From Bacteroidota bacterium (GTDB lineage Bacteria; Bacteroidota; Bacteroidia; Flavobacteriales; Schleiferiaceae): 64,000 bases of DNA. Positions 44,241-51,244 of the stretch are shown here, piece after piece; the stretch's first letter is position 1, and every line of letters begins with the position of its first letter. The position numbers and the translations under genes are program-made. The notes under the pieces were generated by a model. It was not told the DNA's origin, searched no databases, and worked only from the letters and a program-made list of their open reading frames with translations. The stretch spans positions 92,380 through 156,379 of the forward strand of contig JANSYJ010000008.1 of assembly GCA_024742495.1 (NCBI GenBank). The letters are read 5' to 3'.

Positions 44241-45503
44241 CTAAGCCTCTTTGGGGCGCACTTGTTGAACTATCAACAAAGTATAAAAGAAGGCGAAGAA
44301 GAGCACCCCAGCTTGGCGCTGAAGCATGCTTTCGGTAAAGAAACTCAAAATTGTAATCCACAAAAACAGGCGTACCTCGGTGCGATAGGGATGCCCCTTA
44401 AGATCGAAGAAAGGCCAGAGCAATAGGGCTATAAAAATGAGAAAGGCAAATACGCCATTAGCCGCGAAAATTTGCAAAAAGCTATTGTGGTAATTAAAGC
44501 GCATTTCATAGAGCTGGTAGGTTTGACTGCCATCCCAAAAAATAGCATCCACCTTTTCTATTTTATCGTTTAGCGCTGCATTTTCAGCGCCAGTTCCAAC
44601 GCCTGTCCAGAAGTTCTCCTTAATCACCTTCACGCCCTCTACCCAAAGAAACTTACGTGGATTAGTTTGCTTGTTCTCAATCATTTGCTCAAATGACCGT
44701 AGTTCATGGTAAGTATCAATGAGGCGACTGCGACTGCCGGGGACAATAACCAATAGGGAGCCGAATAAAATTACTAAACCTAATAAGGAGGCTATAGCTT
44801 GCTTTCGACCTCTTTTGGCTTTCACATATTGGACCAGGATATAGGCATTCACAAAAATAAATAGCAGGTACTGCATGCGCACCCATATAAACACAATCGC
44901 TAGGGCCAAAAGCACTAATAAGGCTATATTCAGACTGGGTTTCTTAAAAATGGCATTCCCGGAAACGAGGCGGTACAATACGAGTGCATAAGCAAAAGTG
45001 ACATACATACCCATATAGTGAGGAGGAACCTTTGATAAACTTAGAAATCCTGTAAAGTAAAATACCTGCGCATCATCATTAGTGAAGTAACGGTAAATCG
45101 CAAATAAGAAGGAGGCCAGTACAAGCGTAGAAACAGAATAAATGAAAATCTTAAAAAGTCGATCCATTTCCAGCCGCCCGAAAGGTAACAGGCTACCTAG
45201 CATTAAGGGCCAAACCAAGATGGGAATTTTCGAAAACATCTCCTTGGAGGCTTGCCGTGTGTCTTCCGAATAAAATGAACCCAAGACCACCAGCAGATAT
45301 GAAGCAAAAAGAAGCGCGGCATATTTGTTTCCAGCCAATCGCTTGAATTTAGCCCTAAACTTAGTCTCCAAAAGCCAAAACAGCCCGGCCGTCATAATCC
45401 CTAAGGTTATGGGCAACCATTTCATCTGCCAGGGCATTAGGAGGATATAGTATATCAGACTGGCAAAAAAAAGCTTGGTCCAAATACGGGGCCACTGCGG
45501 CAT
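44241..45503 (-). CDS. O-antigen ligase/polymerase family protein (minus strand)
   Basis: 420 residues with about 11 TMs. The periplasmic loop holds the family pattern FLWVEGVKVIKENFWTGVGT and a later FNYHNSFLQIFAANGVFAFL (WxGxG and HNxxLQ). It converges with the other ligase-like gene: the stops are one base apart. A Wzy plus WaaL division of labour is a natural guess, not proven. It starts 1 bp after the S41 protease stop, so it may be expressed with that gene and rnpA rather than with the sugar locus. Confidence 0.83.
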   Translation of the reverse strand: MPQWPRIWTKLFFASLIYYILLMPWQMKWLPITLGIMTAGLFWLLETKFRAKFKRLAGNKYAALLFASYLLVVLGSFYSEDTRQASKEMFSKIPILVWPLMLGSLLPFGRLEMDRLFKIFIYSVSTLVLASFLFAIYRYFTNDDAQVFYFTGFLSLSKVPPHYMGMYVTFAYALVLYRLVSGNAIFKKPSLNIALLVLLALAIVFIWVRMQYLLFIFVNAYILVQYVKAKRGRKQAIASLLGLVILFGSLLVIVPGSRSRLIDTYHELRSFEQMIENKQTNPRKFLWVEGVKVIKENFWTGVGTGAENAALNDKIEKVDAIFWDGSQTYQLYEMRFNYHNSFLQIFAANGVFAFLIFIALLLWPFFDLKGHPYRTEVRLFLWITILSFFTESMLQRQAGVLFFAFFYTLLIVQQVRPKEA

Positions 45504-45504
45504 A

Positions 45505-47148
45505 CTATGGATTTAAAATCGCTTGATATTTTGCCGGATCGCTTAGGTACTCCAGGGCGGTGGAAATATCTCGGTCATGTCCTAGAGCATTTGCCAAGCG
45601 GCCACTATCATAGTAGTATCGGGCCACAATTTCCTCCTGAAGGAGCTCCATAACCACTTTTTTGTTTTTCTCTAATTCTAGGCTTTTTTCTTGAGCATAT
45701 GCTTCTCGAGCAGCATCAAGGGAAGCTTGCATTGACTCCAAGTAACCATCATCATCCGCCACCCTTTCTAGTCGATTTAACAAGCGACCAGTGCGCGTAT
45801 CGAAATTGAAGTCCCTGCCTTTAAGCCATTTTTTGAAGTCCAAATAAATGGACTCATCTACCTTAAATTCATCAGCGGAAGCTATTTCCGAATGCTGGCG
45901 ATAATATTCTGTTGCATAATCGAAGAGATGCCATTGTTGAAACAAAGCCACAATGAAGTCACTTGCATTTTCACTGCTTGTTTCAATATCTGGGTCTATA
46001 CCACCTCCATCTAATACCGTTCTGCCATTTTCGGTTTTAAACTCACTGCGTAAGCTATCGGGAAGTTTTGCCACCGTGCCATCCTCGGCCCGCTCCGCAT
46101 AATTAATAGCCTGAATTAGGCGACCACTGGGGGTATAATATTTCGCAATAGTTACCTTTAATTGGGCGCCATAAGGAAGCATTCTTGATTCCTGAACCAA
46201 TCCCTTTCCAAAAGATCGACGGCCCACAATAAGGCCACGATCATAATCCTGTAAGGTACCAGCCACAATTTCTGAAGCCGAGGCACTACCAGAATTAATA
46301 AGCACCGCTACTGGCAAATCCTTATCGAAGGCCTGCTTAGGGGTTTTATAGGTTTTCTGCCATTCCTCTAATTTCCCTTTGGTAAGCACCACGGGCTTTC
46401 CCTCTGGAATAAATAAGTTGGTAAGGGCAATTGCCTCGCCTAAAAGACCACCCGGATTATTTCGTAAATCTAGAATTAAGCCTTTCAATGGCCCTTTTGA
46501 TTTTAAGTCTTGCCAAGCTTTAAGCACCTCGCCCGCCGCATTTTGAGTAAAGCTATTCAAGAATATATAGCCATAACCCTCTTTCACCATACCCGCAAAA
46601 GGCACCGCTTTTAGATGTACTTCTTGCCTTTCAATTTCGAGCTTTAATTCTTCCTTACCGCGTTTAATGGCTACCATAGATTTTGTCCCTGGTGCGCCCT
46701 TTAAAATCTCCGAAAGCTCCGCTTCACCTCTACCAGCAACCGACTCATCATCCACTGATAAAATAATATCACCCGCCTTTAAACCGGCCTTATCCGCTCC
46801 AAAACCTTGGTAAATAGAAGTTACTATTAACTGATCTTGATAATTACCAACCGAAGCACCAATGCCGCCATAATTGCCAGTTTGGCGAATTTTAAAATCC
46901 TCAACTGCCTCTTCTGGTATGTAGGTGGTATAGGGATCTAATGAAGAGAGCATGGAGTTTAATGCCTTTTGAGTAAGCTCACCGGGATCTGTATCATCCA
47001 CATAGTAAAGACTTACTTCCTTAAAAACATTAGTGTAAATATCGAGCTGTTTACTGATCTCAAAATAGTCGGGACGGTAAGCCAGTGAAAAACTAAGTAA
47101 TAGAATTAAGCCCAGCCATTTGCTCAACTTTCGATACGATTGCTTCAT
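45505..47148 (-). CDS. S41 family C-terminal processing peptidase
   Basis: 547-residue exported serine protease. An N-terminal signal or anchor (WLGLILLLSFSLAYRP) is followed by the Ctp helical region, a PDZ domain (about 85-165, with GGIGASVGNYQDQLIVTS and GLKAGDIILSVDDE), then the catalytic domain with Ser in SGSASASEIVAG and Lys in GRRSFGKGLVQ. A C-terminal helical extension of about 150 residues is typical of the Bacteroidota type. Such enzymes trim or degrade periplasmic proteins recognised by C-terminal residues. It lies directly after rnpA, a conserved pairing in the phylum. Confidence 0.94.
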   Translation of the reverse strand: MKQSYRKLSKWLGLILLLSFSLAYRPDYFEISKQLDIYTNVFKEVSLYYVDDTDPGELTQKALNSMLSSLDPYTTYIPEEAVEDFKIRQTGNYGGIGASVGNYQDQLIVTSIYQGFGADKAGLKAGDIILSVDDESVAGRGEAELSEILKGAPGTKSMVAIKRGKEELKLEIERQEVHLKAVPFAGMVKEGYGYIFLNSFTQNAAGEVLKAWQDLKSKGPLKGLILDLRNNPGGLLGEAIALTNLFIPEGKPVVLTKGKLEEWQKTYKTPKQAFDKDLPVAVLINSGSASASEIVAGTLQDYDRGLIVGRRSFGKGLVQESRMLPYGAQLKVTIAKYYTPSGRLIQAINYAERAEDGTVAKLPDSLRSEFKTENGRTVLDGGGIDPDIETSSENASDFIVALFQQWHLFDYATEYYRQHSEIASADEFKVDESIYLDFKKWLKGRDFNFDTRTGRLLNRLERVADDDGYLESMQASLDAAREAYAQEKSLELEKNKKVVMELLQEEIVARYYYDSGRLANALGHDRDISTALEYLSDPAKYQAILNP

Positions 47149-47184
47149 AAAGAGAAAGTATTGGTGCTAATTTAGGTAAAACGA

Positions 47185-47544
47185 CTACACTCCGGCGCTA
47201 TTTCGCCACTTCTCACAAAGTTTAATAAAAGCCTGCTCCAGCTTTCGCTGATCTGGCAGATCAGAACCCAAATACATTAAAATAAAATCAAAGCCCTTTG
47301 TCGCCGCCAATTCGGTTTTATTGAGTCGATAAACCTCCCGCAGTATGCGCTTTATTCTATTTCTATGCACAGCTTTGGGCACCTTTCTCTTTGGCACTGC
47401 CACACTAATCTTGTGCTCTGCCGACTCTCCCTCGAGGTAAAAAAGCAGCAAAGAGGATTGCTTCACCTTTTGTCCCTTACGGTAGATGTGCGAGATGCGC
47501 TTGGCGCTTTTTAGTCGTTGAGATTTTGGGAAACTATAATCCAT
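47185..47544 (-). CDS. rnpA: Ribonuclease P protein component
   Basis: 119 residues from ATG 47544 (MDYSFPKSQRLKSAKRISHI); the open frame extends six codons upstream into a terminator stem, so that start is unlikely. The RNase P RNR-type motif is clear: VAVPKRKVPKAVHRNRIKRI followed by LREVYR. The protein binds the RNA subunit and helps recognise the 5' leader of pre-tRNAs. rpmH is not adjacent, as is common in this phylum. The ATG is immediately preceded by the U tract of the hemD terminator. Confidence 0.93.
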   Translation of the reverse strand: MDYSFPKSQRLKSAKRISHIYRKGQKVKQSSLLLFYLEGESAEHKISVAVPKRKVPKAVHRNRIKRILREVYRLNKTELAATKGFDFILMYLGSDLPDQRKLEQAFIKLCEKWRNSAGV

Positions 47545-47582
47545 AAAAAAAGGCCGACACACCTAAGCGCGATCGGCCTTTA
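47545..47582 (-). terminator. Rho-independent terminator of hemD, ending at the rnpA start codon
   Basis: Minus strand: AAAGGCCGA / TCGGCCTTT arms, 15-base loop, then a T run that reaches the base before the rnpA ATG. The loop holds TAGGTGTG, a weak -7-like sequence. Confidence 0.85.
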
Positions 47583-47600
47583 AAGGTATAAAATGCCTAA

Positions 47601-48347
47601 TTATTTCTTTTGCTCGTCTTTAATGTAAACCTCCAATGCCATGGTCATGGAAGGCAGCTTCGGCGAAGGGGCTTGAATTTGTGCTTTTAGTCCGGCCTCC
47701 TCAATGGCCTTAATGGTGGTATTACCAAAACCAGCGATACGGGTAGCACCTTGTTTGAAATCTGGGAAGTTCTCAAATAGGGATTTAATGCCTGAAGGGC
47801 TGAAAAACACTAAAACATCGTATTTCACATCCGACAAGTGACTCAAATCACTGCTTACCGTATTGTATAAAACCGCACGGGTATAGTTTACTCCACTCTC
47901 TTCTAAAGCTTCCGGTACCTGAGGTTTGAGGATATCGGAAGTAGGTAGTAAATAGTTTTCGCCTTTATGCTTTTTGAAAAGCGGAATTAAATCTTGAAAT
48001 TTTGATTGTCCGAAGTATATCTTGCGCTTGCGATACACTACATATTTCTGTAGGTAGTAGGCAATGGCCTCACTGGTACAAAAATACTTCATGTCGTTTG
48101 GGACCGTAAATCGCATTTCCTCTGCAATTCTAAAGTAATGATCCACCGCATTGCGACTGGTTAAAATCACCGCAGAGTGATTAGCCAAGTTTACTTTTTG
48201 CTTGCGAACTTCCGCTACATCTACTCCTGCTACGTGAATGAATGGTATGAAATCTACCTTCAATTTGTACTTCTTCGCAAGATCGAAGTAGGGAGAGTTT
48301 TCTGTTTGTGGCTCTGGTTGAGAGACTAAAATCGACTTTACCTTCAC
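47601..48347 (-). CDS. hemD: Uroporphyrinogen-III synthase
   Basis: 248 residues from a GTG start. HemD closes and inverts ring D of hydroxymethylbilane in haem synthesis. The family is poorly conserved, but the two-domain layout and the marks VILTSRNAVDHYF, the Tyr in FCTSEAIAYYLQKY, VLFYNT-like RAVLYNTVSSDL, VLVFFSPSGIKSLFENF and GNTTIKAIEEAGL fit well. The gene has its own terminator; DUF4271 lies 49 bp upstream, so they may be cotranscribed, as is common in Bacteroidota. Confidence 0.88.
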   Translation of the reverse strand: MKVKSILVSQPEPQTENSPYFDLAKKYKLKVDFIPFIHVAGVDVAEVRKQKVNLANHSAVILTSRNAVDHYFRIAEEMRFTVPNDMKYFCTSEAIAYYLQKYVVYRKRKIYFGQSKFQDLIPLFKKHKGENYLLPTSDILKPQVPEALEESGVNYTRAVLYNTVSSDLSHLSDVKYDVLVFFSPSGIKSLFENFPDFKQGATRIAGFGNTTIKAIEEAGLKAQIQAPSPKLPSMTMALEVYIKDEQKK

Positions 48348-48396
48348 AGCGCAGCTTTTATTTAAATACTTTGTTTTTCAATATTTTAAAGCCTCA

Positions 48397-49047
48397 TCAG
48401 GCTAAACTATAGAGAAAAAGCAGGGGTATGATTTCCAGCGCGCTAAGGTATAAAATAATATAGCCCGAACTAATACCTGCCTTAAGACTATAATAAACAC
48501 TGCGAATTAAAAACACTATTGCCGTTAGGCTCACCAGCAAAAGAACCAGATAATACGGGCCTCCACCCAGGGGCAAGAAATAGGAAACCAGAGCCAAGGG
48601 CCCACCTATCAGTGCAATCCAGGTAAAATGTGCTAATGCAACATTTTGGGTGCGCATGCTTTCTTCTTCCCTTTCAAAAGCATAGCCGACTGCACTAGCC
48701 AAGAGTAATTTAAAAATGAGATACAGCGCTGCCAAAAGCAAAATTCTGGCGTAAGTAGCCAAATCGAAAAGAAGCAATCGCTCCATTTGTCCTTGAACCT
48801 TCAGGCCAATAATAAGCAGGGGGAATAATAAGCAGCCCGCAAGAATTAACAAACGGTCGGCATTGAGATTCACCTTGCCGGTATTAAACTGCAAGCTAAA
48901 TTCTTCAGCCTGAGCTTGCCAAGGAAAACGAAAAAGGGCGCTCACCCGAGCCTGATCAACAAAGCGGGCCAGAATCATTAAGACTCCGGCCGCTAAGCTG
49001 ATAATTATCATCCAATCGGTTAAGCGATCGCTTAAAGCTGCACCCAT
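48397..49047 (-). CDS. DUF4271 membrane protein
   Basis: 216 residues with about six TMs (WMIIISLAAGVLMILARFVD, LLILAGCLLFPLLIIGLKV, LILLAALYLIFKLLLASAVG and later ones) and the conserved GYAFEREEESMRTQN loop. DUF4271 is specific to Bacteroidota and usually sits beside hemD, as here; function unknown. The ATG at 49047 is only four bases after a TACCTTTG -7 box, pointing to a leaderless mRNA. Confidence 0.85.
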   Translation of the reverse strand: MGAALSDRLTDWMIIISLAAGVLMILARFVDQARVSALFRFPWQAQAEEFSLQFNTGKVNLNADRLLILAGCLLFPLLIIGLKVQGQMERLLLFDLATYARILLLAALYLIFKLLLASAVGYAFEREEESMRTQNVALAHFTWIALIGGPLALVSYFLPLGGGPYYLVLLLVSLTAIVFLIRSVYYSLKAGISSGYIILYLSALEIIPLLFLYSLA

Positions 49048-49051
49048 GGTG

Positions 49052-49059
49052 CAAAGGTA
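49052..49059 (-). promoter_or_regulatory. -7 box of the DUF4271-hemD transcript
   Basis: Minus strand TACCTTTG-CACC-ATG: consensus -7 box four bases before the start codon. Confidence 0.7.
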
Positions 49060-49062
49060 GTT

Positions 49063-49860
49063 TTATTGCTTGGTGAATCGAATTTGATTGCCGGCATTAT
49101 CGCTGAGAATATATAGGCCTGAGGGTAAATGCCCCACCTCTAATTCCCAATGATTGGCCGCTTGTTCAAGGGCCTCAATGGGCATGCTTTTTCCATCGGT
49201 ACTAAGTACTTTAAATGGTCCGCTTAATTTGGTGCTACTGGAAACAGTTAAGAGATCAATCGCTGGATTTGGATAGGCTGCTATTTTGTTTAGCGCTACT
49301 TCTTCCAATCCAATTCCAAGATTCTTATTGAGGGCGAAACTTTGACTGATAATCACATCACCACTAGTGGAACCATTTTGATTGGCGAAGTTTACCGCCG
49401 TATAGACTGTTGTTTGGTCTGGCGCCTGACCAGCGTTCCAATCGAATGTCCAGCTATTCTGACCACCGGAACCGCTGATACCGGCAAAAGTGTGGGTAAT
49501 TCTAGTTCCAATTTTCTGCGTTTTGGAGGCATCACTTACGATAATCGTTCCCTCATGACCAGAAGCAGATTCTACGGTCGCCGCAAATCCCATGCGATCG
49601 GTTCCGCTGCCATTATTGTTGGCACTAATGGTAATTTGGTAAATGGAGTCCTCCTTAAAACCATTGGCTGGGATGTTAGTGGATATGCTCACCGTTTGAC
49701 CAGCAACGGCAGGGCCATTGTGACATCCAGCTCTATCGCAACTCGCTCCATTACTGGGCGAACCGTTTCCACTTGGCGCTCCTCCACTATTGGTATAAGC
49801 GTCTTGCACCATAAAAATACCGAGTGCGGCGGTTAAAACAAAAACATATTTTTTCTTCAT
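49063..49860 (-). CDS. Secreted protein with T9SS C-terminal sorting domain
   Basis: 265 residues from ATG 49860, which begins a signal peptide (KKKYVFVLTAALGIFMVQDA); the frame extends 24 codons further but would bury it. A Cys/Gly-rich segment follows (SNGASCDRAGCHNGPAVAGQ). The middle (about 45-185) is a beta-sandwich of the choice-of-anchor V/Reeler-like type (DSIYQITISANNNGSGTDRM). The C-terminal 75 residues are a type A T9SS sorting domain (AAYPNPAIDLLTVSS and GLYILSDNAGNQIRFTK). It is exported by Sec and then by the type IX system to the surface or medium. Function unknown. Confidence 0.88.
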   Translation of the reverse strand: MKKKYVFVLTAALGIFMVQDAYTNSGGAPSGNGSPSNGASCDRAGCHNGPAVAGQTVSISTNIPANGFKEDSIYQITISANNNGSGTDRMGFAATVESASGHEGTIIVSDASKTQKIGTRITHTFAGISGSGGQNSWTFDWNAGQAPDQTTVYTAVNFANQNGSTSGDVIISQSFALNKNLGIGLEEVALNKIAAYPNPAIDLLTVSSSTKLSGPFKVLSTDGKSMPIEALEQAANHWELEVGHLPSGLYILSDNAGNQIRFTKQ

Positions 49861-49908
49861 ATTCAGAGATTTGTGGCTGAATTTACTAAAGTCATTTGTT
49901 GGGAAACC

Positions 49909-49916
49909 TATTTTTG
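49909..49916 (+). promoter_or_regulatory. -7 box of the acyl-CoA dehydrogenase promoter
   Basis: TATTTTTG, a perfect consensus match, 10 bases before ATG 49927. It excludes the in-frame GTG at 49873 as the start. Confidence 0.7.
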
Positions 49917-49926
49917 CGGAAAATTG

Positions 49927-51111
49927 ATGCAAATGGCAAGTGATTTATTCGAATCACCGGATTATTACGGTGTAGATGACCTCCTCAGTGAGGAGCATAA
50001 ATTGGTGAGAGCAGCAACCCGTGATTGGGTTAAAAAGGAAGTAAGCCCCATTATTGAAGACTATGCTCAAAGAGCGGCTTTTCCTACCCAACTCATTAAG
50101 GGCCTAGCAGATGTTGGTGCCTTTGGTCCTTATATACCCGCTGAATATGGCGGTGCCGGTTTAGACCAAATCTCTTATGGTTTAATGATGCAGGAAATAG
50201 AACGTGGCGATTCAGGCGTGCGCTCTACCTGTTCCGTACAATCTTCTTTGGTGATGTTCCCCATTTACGCTTATGGCTCGGAGGAACAGAAACAAAAGTT
50301 TTTACCCAAATTGGCCAGCGGTGAATTCCTGGGCTCCTTTGGACTTACAGAGCCAAATTTTGGTTCAAACCCCAGTGGCATGATCACCAACTTTAAAGAT
50401 ATGGGCGACCATTATCTTTTAAACGGGGCTAAAATGTGGATTTCCAATGCGCCTTTTGCAGATGTAGCGGTTGTTTGGGCTAAAAATGAAGAAGGTCGCA
50501 TTCACGGCATTATCGTGGAGCGCGGCATGGAAGGTTTTACAACGCCGGAAACTCATAATAAATGGAGCCTAAGAGCAAGCGCCACTGGTGAATTGGTATT
50601 TGACAATGTTAAGGTACCCAAGGAAAACTTGCTTCCTGGACGCAGTGGACTTGGAGCGCCATTAAGCTGCTTGGATAGCGCGCGTTACGGAATTGCCTGG
50701 GGAGCGGTTGGTGCCGCCATGGATTGCTATGACACCGCTTTACGCTACGCGAAGGAACGCATTCAGTTCGATCGACCTATCGCTGGCTTCCAATTACAAC
50801 AAAAGAAATTGGCCGAAATGATTACCGAGATCACCAAGGCACAATTGATGGTTTGGCGCTTAGGCACCTTGAAAAATGAAGGTAAAGCCAGCACCGCACA
50901 AATTAGTATGGCCAAACGCAATAGCGTAGAGATAGCCTTAAAAATAGCACGTGAAGCACGGCAAATGCTGGGTGGAATGGGCATCACAGGCGACTATAGC
51001 ATTATGCGTCATATGATGAACTTAGAATCGGTGGTAACCTATGAAGGAACTCATGACATCCACCTCCTTATTACGGGAATGGATGTAACCGGAATCCCCG
51101 CTTTTAAATAG
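49927..51111 (+). CDS. Acyl-CoA dehydrogenase, glutaryl-CoA dehydrogenase-like
   Basis: 394 residues from ATG 49927 (ATG 49933 also possible, MASDLFESPDYYG). FAD-dependent; EFLGSFGLTEPNFGSNPSGM and WISNAPFADVAVVWAK line the FAD/substrate site, and the catalytic base Glu lies in TYEGTHDIHLLI. ERGDSGVRSTCSVQSSLVMF and CLDSARYGIAWGAVGAAMDC are typical of the glutaryl-CoA branch, which oxidises and decarboxylates glutaryl-CoA from lysine or tryptophan breakdown. Substrate is a family-level inference. Own promoter and terminator. Confidence 0.9.
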   Translation: MQMASDLFESPDYYGVDDLLSEEHKLVRAATRDWVKKEVSPIIEDYAQRAAFPTQLIKGLADVGAFGPYIPAEYGGAGLDQISYGLMMQEIERGDSGVRSTCSVQSSLVMFPIYAYGSEEQKQKFLPKLASGEFLGSFGLTEPNFGSNPSGMITNFKDMGDHYLLNGAKMWISNAPFADVAVVWAKNEEGRIHGIIVERGMEGFTTPETHNKWSLRASATGELVFDNVKVPKENLLPGRSGLGAPLSCLDSARYGIAWGAVGAAMDCYDTALRYAKERIQFDRPIAGFQLQQKKLAEMITEITKAQLMVWRLGTLKNEGKASTAQISMAKRNSVEIALKIAREARQMLGGMGITGDYSIMRHMMNLESVVTYEGTHDIHLLITGMDVTGIPAFK

Positions 51112-51132
51112 AAAGTTTTTTAAGCTACTAGA

Positions 51133-51165
51133 AAGCCACCTTAATTATTTAGGGTGGCTTTTTTA
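51133..51165 (+). terminator. Rho-independent terminator of the acyl-CoA dehydrogenase gene
   Basis: AAGCCACC / GGTGGCTT arms with a short A+T loop, followed by a T run. Confidence 0.85.
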
Positions 51166-51191
51166 ATGAGAAGCGAATTGACCAAAATAAT

Positions 51192-51223
51192 AAAGGCCCA
51201 TGCTGCTAGCAGCATGGGCCTTT
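51192..51223 (-). terminator. Perfect 32-bp palindrome downstream of the LruC gene
   Basis: AAAGGCCCATGCTGCT is followed at once by its exact reverse complement, so all 32 bases pair with no designed loop. It lies 22 bp past the LruC gene stop on the minus strand and probably forms its terminator, though the T tract is interrupted. Confidence 0.65.
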
Positions 51224-51244
51224 ATTTGTAAACCTAAAATCTTT

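Noticed and set aside
49342..49836. 164-codon plus-strand frame opposite the T9SS protein
   Set aside because: Shadow of a strongly supported secreted protein; composition is atypical (Thr/Ser/Gly from antisense) with no start signal.
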